NCBI GenBank assembly: GCA_902787825.1
Contig: CADAHS010000004.1
Coordinates: 1-64,000 of the forward strand
Length of the DNA: 64,000 bases
Reading direction: 5' to 3'
Source of the DNA: an uncultured Ruminococcus sp.
Lineage (GTDB): Bacteria; Bacillota; Clostridia; Oscillospirales; Ruminococcaceae
The notes beneath the pieces were generated by a model. The model was not told the DNA's origin and made no database searches. It saw only the letters and a list, made by a program, of their open reading frames with translations. This document shows, in pieces, positions 24,495-33,553 of this stretch (positions are counted from its first letter, which is position 1; each line of letters opens with the position of its first letter). A program made the position numbers and the translations under genes.

Positions 24495-26693
24495 ATGCCC
24501 GAAGAGAACACTATTTCAGTAGATATGCTTATACAGAGGATACTTGACGGAGAAAAGCAGTATGATCTCTCAAAGATAGTATCTGCATATGAACTTGCTT
24601 ACAAGTATCATGACGGTCAGAAGAGAGAATCGGGTGAACCGTATATCACCCACCCTCTCGCTGTTGCGTATATCCTGCTGGAACTTGGTATGGATACGGA
24701 TACTATATGCTCTGCATTGCTTCATGACGTTGTTGAGGACACTGACTGTACATTGGAAGTGCTCCAGAAAAAATTCGGCAATGACGTTGCAATGCTTGTA
24801 AATGGTGTTACAAAGCTGAAAAAAGTCGAGACCTTTACTAAGGATGAGCAGAAAGCTGAGAATATCAGAAAAATACTGCTTGCGATGAGTGAGGATATAA
24901 GGGTCATCATTATCAAGCTTGCTGACAGACTTCACAATATGAGAACGCTGAACTACTGCCGTGATGAGAAAAGGCGGAATATTGCGCATGAGACGATGAA
25001 CATATATGCTCCTATCGCTCACAGACTTGGTATCAGATCCATCAAGGACGAGCTTGAGGATCTGTCTTTCAAGTATCTTGACCCGTATGCTTACAACGAG
25101 ATCGAGAAGCAGATGAATATGCGAAAGGGCAGCAGAGATCAGCTCGTTGAGGATCTGAAACAAAGGATAAAGGAAAGGCTTGAAAAGGATATACACCCTG
25201 TCCCTGTCATCGAGGGCAGAGTAAAATCGAACTATGGCATCTACAAAAAGGTTTACCGTGACGGTAAGGAAATAGATCAGATCTACGACCGCTACGCACT
25301 CAGGATAATCGTTAATACCGTAACAGAATGCTATAATGTTCTTGGCATAATCCACGATATGTTCAAACCTATTCCCAACAGGTTCAAGGACTATATATCC
25401 ACGCCGAAGGCAAATATGTATCAGTCGCTGCACACGACCGTTATCGGCAGAGAAGGTGTTCCTTTTGAGGTGCAGATAAGAACATGGGATATGCACAAGA
25501 CTGCTGAATACGGTATCGCAGCTCACTGGAAATATAAAGAGGGAGTCGCTGGCGGAAATACAAAAGACGATCAGAGGCTTGCGTGGATAAGGCAGATAAT
25601 CGAGTCACAGCAGGAATCTGACGATGTTGAGGAGATAGTTCGTGCTATTAAAAACGATCTTGCTCCGGAGGACGTATTTGCGTTTACACCAAAGGGTGAT
25701 ATGATAACCTTGCCAGTGGGAGCGACAGTGATCGACTTTGCGTATGCTATACACACCGAGGTAGGTCACAAGATGTGTGGTGCAAAGGTAGATAAGAAGA
25801 TGGTTTCATACGACTATCAGATCAAGACCGGAGAGATCATCGAGATACTCACCTCCAATATACCCGGTCACGGTCCAAGCAGATCGTGGCTGAATATCTG
25901 CAAAACTAACGAAGCTAAGTCCAAGATAAGACTGTGGTTCAAAAGAGAACGCAGAGATGAGAATATCTTTGAGGGAAGAAGTGCCCTTGAAAGAGAATTC
26001 AGACGAAACTATATCCGTGTTCCCGAGGACGAACTTGAAGAGTTCCTGAAAATGGATATGAAGCGTCACAACTGTGACACGCTCGACGATTTCTTTGCGG
26101 CTATCGGTTATGGCGGAGTTCAGCTTTCAAAGCTTATTGCGAGACTGAAGCTTGAATATAACAAGAAATATGGTGACAAGGCGGCACAGGCACCACAGGA
26201 GGCTGAACTCAAGCCTTCAAAGCCAAGCAATGTATCAGGTATTGTTGTTGATGGTGTGAGCGACTGTGTTGTAAGGTTCGCACAGTGCTGCAATCCTTTG
26301 CCGGGAGATGAGATAATCGGATTTATAACCAGAGGTCATGGTATTTCTGTCCATAGAAAGGACTGCGTAAATTATCTTCACCAAAAGGACGATCCTGAGA
26401 TGAAGGACAGGTGGATCCCTGTAAGATACGAGGGTACAGGCTCAAAGCAAGGTTATTTCAAGTGTACTCTTGATATTATCGCTATCGACAGGATAGGTCT
26501 GCTTGCTGACGTTTCCTCTGCATTGGCAATGATAAATATTTATATCTATGAATCTACGTCAAGAGAGCTGAAAAACGGAAATGCCATTCTTTCGATAACC
26601 GTCAGCATAGCAGGCATGGAGCAGCTGAACAATGTTATTAATAAACTCAAAAAGATCAAAAACGTCATTTCTGTTGAAAGAAGCGGAAAGTGA
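24495..26693 (+). CDS. relA: Bifunctional (p)ppGpp synthetase/hydrolase
   Basis: The 732-residue protein is a long RSH protein: HD hydrolase (about 30-190, with YITHPLAVAYILLELG and LLHDVVEDT), RelA_SpoT synthetase (about 230-345, GRVKSNYGIYKKV and YDRYALRI), TGS (about 385-450, FTPKGDMITLPVGATVIDFA) and a C-terminal ACT domain (about 655-730). The intact HD motif indicates that hydrolysis is kept, so one enzyme sets (p)ppGpp levels. GGAGGTGA precedes the ATG at 24495, 14 bases after recJ; the overlapping TTG upstream is not used. The recJ-rsh-MBL-hemZ order is common in clostridia. Confidence 0.94.
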   Translation: MPEENTISVDMLIQRILDGEKQYDLSKIVSAYELAYKYHDGQKRESGEPYITHPLAVAYILLELGMDTDTICSALLHDVVEDTDCTLEVLQKKFGNDVAMLVNGVTKLKKVETFTKDEQKAENIRKILLAMSEDIRVIIIKLADRLHNMRTLNYCRDEKRRNIAHETMNIYAPIAHRLGIRSIKDELEDLSFKYLDPYAYNEIEKQMNMRKGSRDQLVEDLKQRIKERLEKDIHPVPVIEGRVKSNYGIYKKVYRDGKEIDQIYDRYALRIIVNTVTECYNVLGIIHDMFKPIPNRFKDYISTPKANMYQSLHTTVIGREGVPFEVQIRTWDMHKTAEYGIAAHWKYKEGVAGGNTKDDQRLAWIRQIIESQQESDDVEEIVRAIKNDLAPEDVFAFTPKGDMITLPVGATVIDFAYAIHTEVGHKMCGAKVDKKMVSYDYQIKTGEIIEILTSNIPGHGPSRSWLNICKTNEAKSKIRLWFKRERRDENIFEGRSALEREFRRNYIRVPEDELEEFLKMDMKRHNCDTLDDFFAAIGYGGVQLSKLIARLKLEYNKKYGDKAAQAPQEAELKPSKPSNVSGIVVDGVSDCVVRFAQCCNPLPGDEIIGFITRGHGISVHRKDCVNYLHQKDDPEMKDRWIPVRYEGTGSKQGYFKCTLDIIAIDRIGLLADVSSALAMINIYIYESTSRELKNGNAILSITVSIAGMEQLNNVINKLKKIKNVISVERSGK

Positions 26694-26708
26694 TGTCAAG
26701 GAGGATTT

Positions 26709-27338
26709 ATGAGGGTATACAGTCTTAAACCGCTGAGCATTTGCGACACAAACAGCTACATTGTTGCAAGTGAAAAGAACAATGCAGTGCTTATTGACGC
26801 ACCTGCTGACGCTGATTATATTCTTGAGCAGGTCGAACTTTTTGGACTTACGCTCAAAAAGATATTTCTCACTCATGGCCATTTTGACCATATTGGTGCT
26901 GTGGCTGATCTTGTCGAAAAGACGGGGTGTGAGGTATATATCTGTGCATTTGATAAAAACAAGCTGTATGATGAGGATAGTATGCTTGTAAATCATTTTA
27001 TGGTGCGTGGATACCGCAAGTATACGGGTGATGTTATAACGTTCACTGAAAATGATATTCTCAGGCTTGATGAGCTTGAATTTGATGTTGTGGAGACCCC
27101 GGGACATACAAGAGGCTCGGTGTGCTTTATCTGTGGAAACGTTATGTTTTCAGGAGATACGCTTTTTGCACGCTCGTGCGGAAGAACTGATCTCCCTGAC
27201 GGTGATCCTTCGGCTATGAAAGAGTCAATGAAAAAGCTCAAAGAGCTGGGCGGAGATCTGAAAGTCTATCCCGGTCATATGCAGACGACTACACTTGATA
27301 CGGAACGTAAATACAACCAGTTTATGCAGGGCATATGA
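26709..27338 (+). CDS. MBL-fold metallohydrolase (glyoxalase II-like)
   Basis: The 209-residue protein is a single metallo-beta-lactamase fold. It has the metal motif THGHFDHIG, then TPGHTRGSVCF, FSGDTLF and YPGHMQTT, giving the complete set of Zn ligands of the hydroxyacylglutathione-hydrolase-like group. It hydrolyses a thioester or related bond in the cytosol; the substrate is not determined. AAGGAGG precedes the ATG, and it lies 15 bases after the RSH gene in the same operon. Confidence 0.88.
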   Translation: MRVYSLKPLSICDTNSYIVASEKNNAVLIDAPADADYILEQVELFGLTLKKIFLTHGHFDHIGAVADLVEKTGCEVYICAFDKNKLYDEDSMLVNHFMVRGYRKYTGDVITFTENDILRLDELEFDVVETPGHTRGSVCFICGNVMFSGDTLFARSCGRTDLPDGDPSAMKESMKKLKELGGDLKVYPGHMQTTTLDTERKYNQFMQGI

Positions 27339-27365
27339 GCCTGCGGAAATCGGACGGATAAGAAA

Positions 27366-28823
27366 ATGAAACTTTGTTTCAGCGGAAATGATTATAAATA
27401 CGAGATCGAGGGCGTGATGAAGCTTTTTATTCCTGCAACGCTTTTTGATATCGTCTATGGTGATGATATCCCTCAGAATGGTGACTATGCGTTTGTGAGG
27501 GTGAAAGAGCTGGATAAACACGCCCTTTTATATGTATTGTGTAGATTTAAAGGTAAAACAGCACACAAGGTTTGTAGTGCACAACATGATGACGACCGTG
27601 AGATACTTCTTTCAAGGCTGCTTTTCAAAGTGATGAGCAAACTGACCGGTAATGTTCCAAAATGGGGAATTATCACCGGTATCAGACCCGTAAAGCAAGT
27701 GAATAGGTATTTGGGCAGAAATATGAGTGACAATGAAATATATGAGGCTATGCAAAATGAGTATCTCTGTTCAAAGGAAAAATGCGGCATTGCTCTGAAA
27801 ACAGCACGCTCACAGAAAAAGATACTTGACGAGCTTAAACCTGATAGCTTCAGCTTGTATGTATCTATACCGTTTTGTCCGACAAGATGCTCGTATTGTT
27901 CGTTTGTTTCGCAGTCGATAGAGCAATGTCTGGGGCAGATACCTGAATATCTTGATAATCTGTGCAGGGAGATAGAATACACAGGACATCTTGTTTCAAG
28001 GCTCGGACTTGTACTTGACACTGTTTATTTTGGCGGCGGCACACCTACAACACTTGAAGCACAACAGCTTGAGAGACTTATGAAAACAATAGCGCAGAGC
28101 TTTGATCTATCACATCTGCGTGAATACACCATAGAGGCTGGCAGACCGGACACGATCACCCCTGAAAAGCTTGAAATGATTAAGCAAAACGGCTGTACAA
28201 GGATCTCGATAAATCCACAGACGCTTTCAGATAATGTGCTTAAAAAAATAGGCAGAGATCATACTGCACAGCAGTTTTTCAATGCCTTTGAGATTGCACG
28301 CCAAGTCGGTTTTGACAGTATTAATAATGATATTATCGCAGGACTCCCCACTGATACTGCGGAAAGCTTTGCCAATACAGTTGACGAACTTATTCATCTC
28401 GGTGCAGAAAACATCACAGTGCATACGCTTTCGATAAAGCGAGCAGCAAGGCTGAACAGAGACCGTGAGAAAGGACTGCTTGAAAACCCTGCTGATAAGA
28501 TGGTCAGCTATGCGACAAAAAGGCTGCTTGAAAGCGGATATGTTCCATATTATCTGTACAGACAGAAGAATATGCTTGAAAACCTTGAAAATATCGGCTG
28601 GTCCAAGCCGGGTAAAGAGAGCCTTTACAATGTTTATATAATGGAAGAGGTGCAGACTATTCTTGCTGTGGGTGCAGGTGGTTCGACCAAGCTTGTGGAC
28701 ACGAAGAAAAAACGATTGGAACGAGTGTTCAACTATAAGTTTCCGCTTGAATACAACAAGCACTTCGGACTTATGCTTGAAAAGAAAAAAGAAATTGAGG
28801 AGTTTTATGCTCAGAAAGAATGA
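27366..28823 (+). CDS. hemZ: Coproporphyrinogen dehydrogenase-like radical SAM protein HemZ
   Basis: The 485-residue protein has a HemZ-type N-terminal domain of about 160 residues and a radical SAM domain with CPTRCSYCSF (Cys171, Cys175, Cys178), followed by GGGTPTTLEAQQL. Family members are related to oxygen-independent coproporphyrinogen oxidase. HemN-type enzymes have CxxxCxxC with an added Cys; here the residue after the third Cys is Ser-Phe, as in HemZ/HemW-type proteins. Haem genes are absent from the window, so the porphyrin role is inferred from the family alone. It overlaps the next gene by 17 bases. Confidence 0.85.
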   Translation: MKLCFSGNDYKYEIEGVMKLFIPATLFDIVYGDDIPQNGDYAFVRVKELDKHALLYVLCRFKGKTAHKVCSAQHDDDREILLSRLLFKVMSKLTGNVPKWGIITGIRPVKQVNRYLGRNMSDNEIYEAMQNEYLCSKEKCGIALKTARSQKKILDELKPDSFSLYVSIPFCPTRCSYCSFVSQSIEQCLGQIPEYLDNLCREIEYTGHLVSRLGLVLDTVYFGGGTPTTLEAQQLERLMKTIAQSFDLSHLREYTIEAGRPDTITPEKLEMIKQNGCTRISINPQTLSDNVLKKIGRDHTAQQFFNAFEIARQVGFDSINNDIIAGLPTDTAESFANTVDELIHLGAENITVHTLSIKRAARLNRDREKGLLENPADKMVSYATKRLLESGYVPYYLYRQKNMLENLENIGWSKPGKESLYNVYIMEEVQTILAVGAGGSTKLVDTKKKRLERVFNYKFPLEYNKHFGLMLEKKKEIEEFYAQKE

Positions 28824-30189
28824 AGATATAGAGCTTGAAATAACAGATATTACAAACGAGGGCAATGGTGTCGGCAGATATGACGGTGTGGCTGTTTTCG
28901 TTTCGGGCACAGCTGTTGGCGACGTGATAAAATGCAGGATTGTCAAGGTCAACAAAAGCTATTGCTATGGGATAATTACAGGCTTTTTAAAAAAATCTGC
29001 GTACAGGATAGATGATGACTGCGCAGTTTCAAAAACCTGTGGCGGCTGTTCTTTCAGACATTTTACTTATGAGCAGGAGTGCGAGCTCAAGAACAGTTTT
29101 GTAAAAGCCTCATTTGAGAGAATTGGTAAACTGCACCCGGTATACGAGGACTTTGTTGGTTGTGATAGAATTTCGCATTACCGCAACAAAGCTCAGTATC
29201 CTGTGGGTGTGCTTGATGGAAAGGCTGTTTGCGGATTCTATGCAAAGCGTTCGCACAGAATATGTCCACAGACACATTGCAGCCTTCAGCCGGAGTGTTT
29301 TGCAGATATTGTAGACTTTGTTATGGAATATGTTAATAGAAACAATATCCAAGCATATGATGAACAGACGGGAAAAGGCTTGCTCAGACACATTTATCTC
29401 CGCCGTGGGGAGCACTCGGATGAAATAATGCTTTGCCTTGTAGTCACGAGTATACATAGATCAGTATGCTTTGACGAACTTATCTCCGCTGTAACAGAAA
29501 GGTTTACAGAAATAAAGAGCATTGTACTGAATGAAAATCCGGATAACACAAATATTATTCTTGGCAAAAATACAGTTACTGTTTTTGGTTCTGACACAAT
29601 AAACGATAAAATGTGCGGCAACGTTGTCGCCATTTCGCCGCAATCGTTTTATCAGGTGAACACACTTCAGGCTGAAAAGCTTTACACTATTGCTAAACAA
29701 TATGCTCAGCTTGATAATGATTCGGTACTGCTTGACCTTTACTGCGGTGCAGGAACGATAGGGCTTTCAATGTGCATTGGCATAAAAAAGCTTATAGGGG
29801 TCGAGATCATTCCGCAAGCGATCGAAAACGCAAAAATCAACGCACGGCACAACGGTATAGACAATGCAGAATTTATATGCGGCGATGCCGGAAAGATCGC
29901 AAAGATACTTTATGAGCGTGGAGAAAGACCGAATGTTATCGTCGCAGACCCTGCGAGAAAGGGCTGTGACAGGCAGAGCCTTGAATATATGGCAAAAATG
30001 CAGCCTGACAGGATCGTTATGATATCATGCAATCATGCCACTGCCGCAAGAGACTGTGCAATACTTGCAGAGCTTGGCTATAATCCTGTAAAGGTCAGGG
30101 GAGTTGATCTTTTTCCGAGAACTACTCATGTGGAGTGCGTGGTGTTGCTGACAAAAAGTGATATCGGAATATGTGGAGGGAGAATATGA
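28807..30189 (+). CDS. rlmD: 23S rRNA (uracil-5-)-methyltransferase, RlmD/RumA family
   Basis: The 460-residue protein has an N-terminal TRAM domain (about 5-60), a 4Fe-4S cluster site (Cys72, Cys78, Cys81 in CAVSKTCGGC, with a fourth Cys further on), and a SAM-binding fold (LLDLYCGAGTIGLS). The catalytic-nucleophile segment is MISCNHATAARD, and the substrate-base motif is ADPARKGCD. It methylates C5 of specific uridines in 23S rRNA. GAGGAG lies five bases before the ATG at 28807, inside the end of hemZ. The next gene overlaps its stop by 4 bases. Confidence 0.92.
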   Translation: MLRKNEDIELEITDITNEGNGVGRYDGVAVFVSGTAVGDVIKCRIVKVNKSYCYGIITGFLKKSAYRIDDDCAVSKTCGGCSFRHFTYEQECELKNSFVKASFERIGKLHPVYEDFVGCDRISHYRNKAQYPVGVLDGKAVCGFYAKRSHRICPQTHCSLQPECFADIVDFVMEYVNRNNIQAYDEQTGKGLLRHIYLRRGEHSDEIMLCLVVTSIHRSVCFDELISAVTERFTEIKSIVLNENPDNTNIILGKNTVTVFGSDTINDKMCGNVVAISPQSFYQVNTLQAEKLYTIAKQYAQLDNDSVLLDLYCGAGTIGLSMCIGIKKLIGVEIIPQAIENAKINARHNGIDNAEFICGDAGKIAKILYERGERPNVIVADPARKGCDRQSLEYMAKMQPDRIVMISCNHATAARDCAILAELGYNPVKVRGVDLFPRTTHVECVVLLTKSDIGICGGRI

Positions 30190-30692
30190 GTGTTTCAATA
30201 AGAAAATGGCGAATTGATGATAGATTCGCACTTGCTGAAAACTTGAATAATCCGAAGATATTGAATAATCTTAGAGACGGTTTGCCATATCCGTATACGG
30301 AGCAAGACGCAGAGGAGTTTATTCGAGCGATGTTATCGTCAGATGAAAACAATACATTTGCATTTGCGATAACATTGAACGAAAAAGTAATTGGTAGCAT
30401 TGGAGTGTTTCAGCAGGATAATATTCATTCGCAGACGGCAGAAATGGGTTATTACATCGGAGAATCCTATTGGGGAAACGGCTATGTTACAAGTGCTATT
30501 ATACAGGTGTGCCGGTATGTATTTGAGAATACAGATATTATCCGTATATTTGCCGAGCCGTTTGCGCACAACATAGCCTCTTGCAGAGCTTTGGAAAAGG
30601 CAGGATTCCAATATGAAGGAACATTAAGAAGCAATGCTGTGAAAAATGGAAATGTTGTTGATATGAAAATGTATGCTCTTGTCAGGGAGTAA
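30186..30692 (+). CDS. GNAT acetyltransferase
   Basis: The 168-residue protein is a compact RimJ-like GNAT with motif A as MGYYIGESYWGNGYVTSA and closing EPFAHNIASCRALEKAGF. The ATG at 30186 overlaps the rlmD stop by 4 bases (ATGA) and has GGAGGGAG upstream; the in-frame ATG at 30171 lies on that site. The acceptor substrate is unknown. It is the last gene of the recJ run. Confidence 0.85.
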   Translation: MSVSIRKWRIDDRFALAENLNNPKILNNLRDGLPYPYTEQDAEEFIRAMLSSDENNTFAFAITLNEKVIGSIGVFQQDNIHSQTAEMGYYIGESYWGNGYVTSAIIQVCRYVFENTDIIRIFAEPFAHNIASCRALEKAGFQYEGTLRSNAVKNGNVVDMKMYALVRE

Positions 30693-30695
30693 TAT

Positions 30696-30718
30696 AGCCA
30701 AGTGATTGTGGCTTTTTG
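30696..30718 (+). terminator. Short terminator after the recJ run
   Basis: AGCCA/TGGCT stem with an 8-base loop, then TTTTTG. The stem is only 5 bp. Confidence 0.45.
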
Positions 30719-30781
30719 TCATATGCTCTGAATAATGATCGGAATTACAATTATATATGGTAACTAAATAGGAGAAAAAAT

Positions 30782-31438
30782 ATGAGTGGACAGATCGGCG
30801 AAATGCTTGATAAAATCTTTTATGGATTTGATAAAGCCGTTTATTTGTTCTTTTGGAAGTTTCAGAATGCGGTGACGATCGGGATAGCTAATATATGTCA
30901 GTATATGGGAAATACCGCTGCATTCATTATTTATTTTGCGGTTTCATTGTTTCTTTGTTTCCCGAAGAAAACAAAAAAATACGGAGTGGCGATGGTGGTT
31001 GCTTATCTCGTGGCATTACTGCTTGTGAATGTTCTGATAAAGCCGTGTGCGGCAAGACAGAGACCGTACATAACCCTGAAAGAGACTGAGTTCTGGGATA
31101 CTTATCAAACACATTGGGTAAACGCAGGCGAAAATTTAGAGGACGATCTGTCATTCCCGTCCGGTCATACATCTTTGAATTTTGCAGTATTCACGGCTCT
31201 TTCTGCAGTTCTGCTCAAGGTTAGGAAAAAGAAGGCATGGATCCTTCTTATGCATATTCCGATCGTTGTAGGAAGCACAAGGATCATCCGATGCGTTCAC
31301 TATCCGAGTGATGTTCTTGGAGGAATGATTATAGGTATTGGTGCAGGACTGATAGGATATCTTGTAACACGGCACTTTTTCTTAAAAACGGAGCCTCCCG
31401 AAGTCGGGGCAGACCAATCAGAACCATCTGTTACATAA
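30782..31438 (+). CDS. PAP2-family membrane phosphatase
   Basis: The 218-residue, multi-pass protein has all three PAP2 motifs: KPCAARQRP (motif 1), PSGHTS (motif 2, acid His) and STRIIRCVHYPSDV (motif 3, nucleophile His and Asp). About six membrane segments surround them. Enzymes of this class remove phosphate from lipid phosphates such as undecaprenyl pyrophosphate at the outer membrane face. The next gene is a second PAP2 protein with changed motifs. Confidence 0.88.
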   Translation: MSGQIGEMLDKIFYGFDKAVYLFFWKFQNAVTIGIANICQYMGNTAAFIIYFAVSLFLCFPKKTKKYGVAMVVAYLVALLLVNVLIKPCAARQRPYITLKETEFWDTYQTHWVNAGENLEDDLSFPSGHTSLNFAVFTALSAVLLKVRKKKAWILLMHIPIVVGSTRIIRCVHYPSDVLGGMIIGIGAGLIGYLVTRHFFLKTEPPEVGADQSEPSVT

Positions 31439-31461
31439 ATCCAAAGGAGGAAAGTCTGTAA

Positions 31462-32394
31462 ATGAAGGCTGAAAAGAAAATACTTGGAGTTGATCAAAAG
31501 TGTTTTTTTGCTGTACTGGCAGTATGCATTGCAGGGATCATTATCGGCTCATTCTTTGATTTTCAGATCAATGAAAAGATGGCAAATGTCACAAAATCTG
31601 GTTCTGTCTTCGCTGCATTCGGATGTTATTTTTCATATTGCCTGTATCCTGCAGCGGGAATGTGTCTTTATAAGGGGCTGAAGAAGAAAAATCAACCGAT
31701 GGCGGGGATTATCTCATTGTTCATAGGCTGGTTCTTTGCGGTATATTATACAAACAGCTACAGCGGTCCCAAGCTCAGGGAGCTGTTTCATTATTCAGCA
31801 GGGAAGTCATCAGCCTGGATATCGGTCCTTTGCTGGTTCATCATCGCAGTACTGTATGTATGGCCTATTATCGTGTGCCGCAAAGTTCTTGATGATGTTG
31901 ATGCCTATAAACTGATCGCCGTTGGGGCTGCTATCCTTATTGCCGGCATTTTAGCGGATAGTGTTAATCTGTGGCTTAAACAGGTGGCATCAAGACCACG
32001 ATATAAGTACCTGCTTACATTAGATGATCCTGCAAGTGAATTTCGTAATTGGTGGCAGATGATCCCGAATCTTGCGGGCAGCAATGATAGTTTTAAGTCG
32101 TGGCCAAGCGGAAATATGACGATAGCATCTATGATGTTCAGCTTTCCAATGCTTATGGATGTAACGAGAAAACGCAGCAACAGGAAAAATATGATCGCTT
32201 TTGGAATTGCGTGCCTTTTTGTATTGTTATATGGCTATAACAGGATACATATGACGAATCATTTCCTGACCGATGTTTGCTTTGGGACATTGTTCACATA
32301 CGTTATCTATGCGCTCGTAAGCTGCGCATTTTTAAGCGGGATAAATAAACGGCATAGAAATGAAGAGGAGCAGAGCAAGGAATTAAAGGAGTAA
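31462..32394 (+). CDS. PAP2-like membrane protein with altered catalytic motifs
   Basis: The 310-residue protein has about seven membrane segments and a recognisable PAP2 domain in its second half: KQVASRPRYKY (motif 1), SWPSGNMTIAS (motif 2) and NRIHMTNHFLTDV (motif 3). Motif 3 keeps the nucleophile His and the Asp, but the acid His of PSGH is Asn, and motif 1 reads RPRY instead of RxRP. Activity may be reduced or changed. AAGGAGGAAAG precedes the ATG. It follows an intact PAP2 gene by 23 bases, so the two probably arose in an envelope-lipid operon. Confidence 0.75.
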   Translation: MKAEKKILGVDQKCFFAVLAVCIAGIIIGSFFDFQINEKMANVTKSGSVFAAFGCYFSYCLYPAAGMCLYKGLKKKNQPMAGIISLFIGWFFAVYYTNSYSGPKLRELFHYSAGKSSAWISVLCWFIIAVLYVWPIIVCRKVLDDVDAYKLIAVGAAILIAGILADSVNLWLKQVASRPRYKYLLTLDDPASEFRNWWQMIPNLAGSNDSFKSWPSGNMTIASMMFSFPMLMDVTRKRSNRKNMIAFGIACLFVLLYGYNRIHMTNHFLTDVCFGTLFTYVIYALVSCAFLSGINKRHRNEEEQSKELKE

Positions 32395-32411
32395 TACTAA
32401 AAGAATAAGTG

Positions 32412-32846
32412 ATGAAAACAACACCAAACATTAAACGTGCCCGGATCATTTATGCAGCAATATTTGTAATTCTGCTTGCAGTTGAGATATTGATAGGAAT
32501 GTATGTTCACGATTCGTTTGTACGACCATATATAGGTGATATGCTGGTTGTTATACTGCTTTGGGCTGCGGTGCGGATGATCATACCATATGAGATCGTC
32601 TGGCTTTCGGGTGCGATCTATATTTTTTCCGTTATAGTCGAGCTTACGCAGCTTATCCCGCTTGTTGATTTTCTGAAAATTGAAAATCGCCTTATTCGTG
32701 TTATTATGGGAACATCTTTTGCATATGCAGATCTTTTTGCATATGCAGCAGGTTGTGCAGTTACAGCGGTTATTGATCTTGTCTTATTCCGTAAAAGGAA
32801 AAAGATATATGATGTCCAAAACATTCAAAATGGGGTGGCTCCATGA
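32412..32846 (+). CDS. DUF2809-family membrane protein
   Basis: The 144-residue protein has four hydrophobic segments and the DUF2809 pattern: R-P-Y-I-G-D-M-L-V-V near helix 2, ELTQLIPLVDFL in the third segment, and GTSFAYADLFAYAAG. Function unknown. No good Shine-Dalgarno sequence precedes either the GTG at 32409 or the ATG at 32412. Its stop overlaps the AlkD-like start by 4 bases (ATGA). Confidence 0.75.
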   Translation: MKTTPNIKRARIIYAAIFVILLAVEILIGMYVHDSFVRPYIGDMLVVILLWAAVRMIIPYEIVWLSGAIYIFSVIVELTQLIPLVDFLKIENRLIRVIMGTSFAYADLFAYAAGCAVTAVIDLVLFRKRKKIYDVQNIQNGVAP

Positions 32847-33535
32847 TACTTAATGAAATCAGAGAAAAGCTGTTTGATCTTGCTGACGACAAATATCGTG
32901 ATATGCAGATAAAGACAACTCCATCGGTTGAAGCAGATAGTTTTATCGGCGTTCGCACTCCGCAGCTCAGAGCACTGGCAAAGGAGCTTTCAAAGCGAGA
33001 AGATATCGGGGAGTTCCTTGCTGAGCTTCCGCACAGATATTTTGATGAGAACCAACTGCATGGATTTATCATTTCGCTTGATAAAGATTACGAAAGATGT
33101 ATCAGCAATATTGAGGCGTTCCTTCCTTTTGTAGATAACTGGGCGACCTGCGATCAGACAATTCCGAAAGTTTTTGCCAAGCACAAAAATGACCTGCTGG
33201 AACATATCAGGGACTGGCTTGAATCAAACAGTACATACACTGTTAGATTTGGAATAAAAATGCTTATGGATCATTTCCTTGATGATGATTTTGACCTTAA
33301 ATATCCGATCGCTGTTGCTGAGATACGCTCTGATGAGTACTACATAAAAATGATGCAGGCGTGGTATTTTGCAACGGCACTTGCAAAGCAGTATGATGCG
33401 GTCATTCATTTTATTGAGGAAGAAAAACTTGACGTGTGGACACACAATAAGGCAATTCAAAAATCAATAGAGAGTTATCGTATAAACGATGAGCAAAAGC
33501 TATATCTCAGGACACTGAAGATCGGAAAAAAATAA
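32843..33535 (+). CDS. DNA alkylation repair protein, AlkD-like
   Basis: The 230-residue protein is all-helical with the HEAT-like AlkD pattern: VRTPQLRALAKEL near the N-terminus, FLPFVDNWATCDQTIPKVF in the centre and the closing YRINDEQKLYLRTLK. Relatives are DNA glycosylases that excise alkylated purines. It overlaps DUF2809 by 4 bases and lies 18 bases before a hypothetical gene. Confidence 0.88.
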   Translation: MILNEIREKLFDLADDKYRDMQIKTTPSVEADSFIGVRTPQLRALAKELSKREDIGEFLAELPHRYFDENQLHGFIISLDKDYERCISNIEAFLPFVDNWATCDQTIPKVFAKHKNDLLEHIRDWLESNSTYTVRFGIKMLMDHFLDDDFDLKYPIAVAEIRSDEYYIKMMQAWYFATALAKQYDAVIHFIEEEKLDVWTHNKAIQKSIESYRINDEQKLYLRTLKIGKK

Positions 33536-33553
33536 CAAAGGTGGTGAATGTAT

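Noticed and set aside
24570-25526. 318-residue minus-strand ORF inside relA
   Set aside because: Shadow of the RSH synthetase gene with no similarity or site.
28663-28806. Longer start of the rRNA methyltransferase at 28663
   Set aside because: It would overlap hemZ by 160 bases; the ATG at 28807 has GAGGAG and begins at the TRAM domain.
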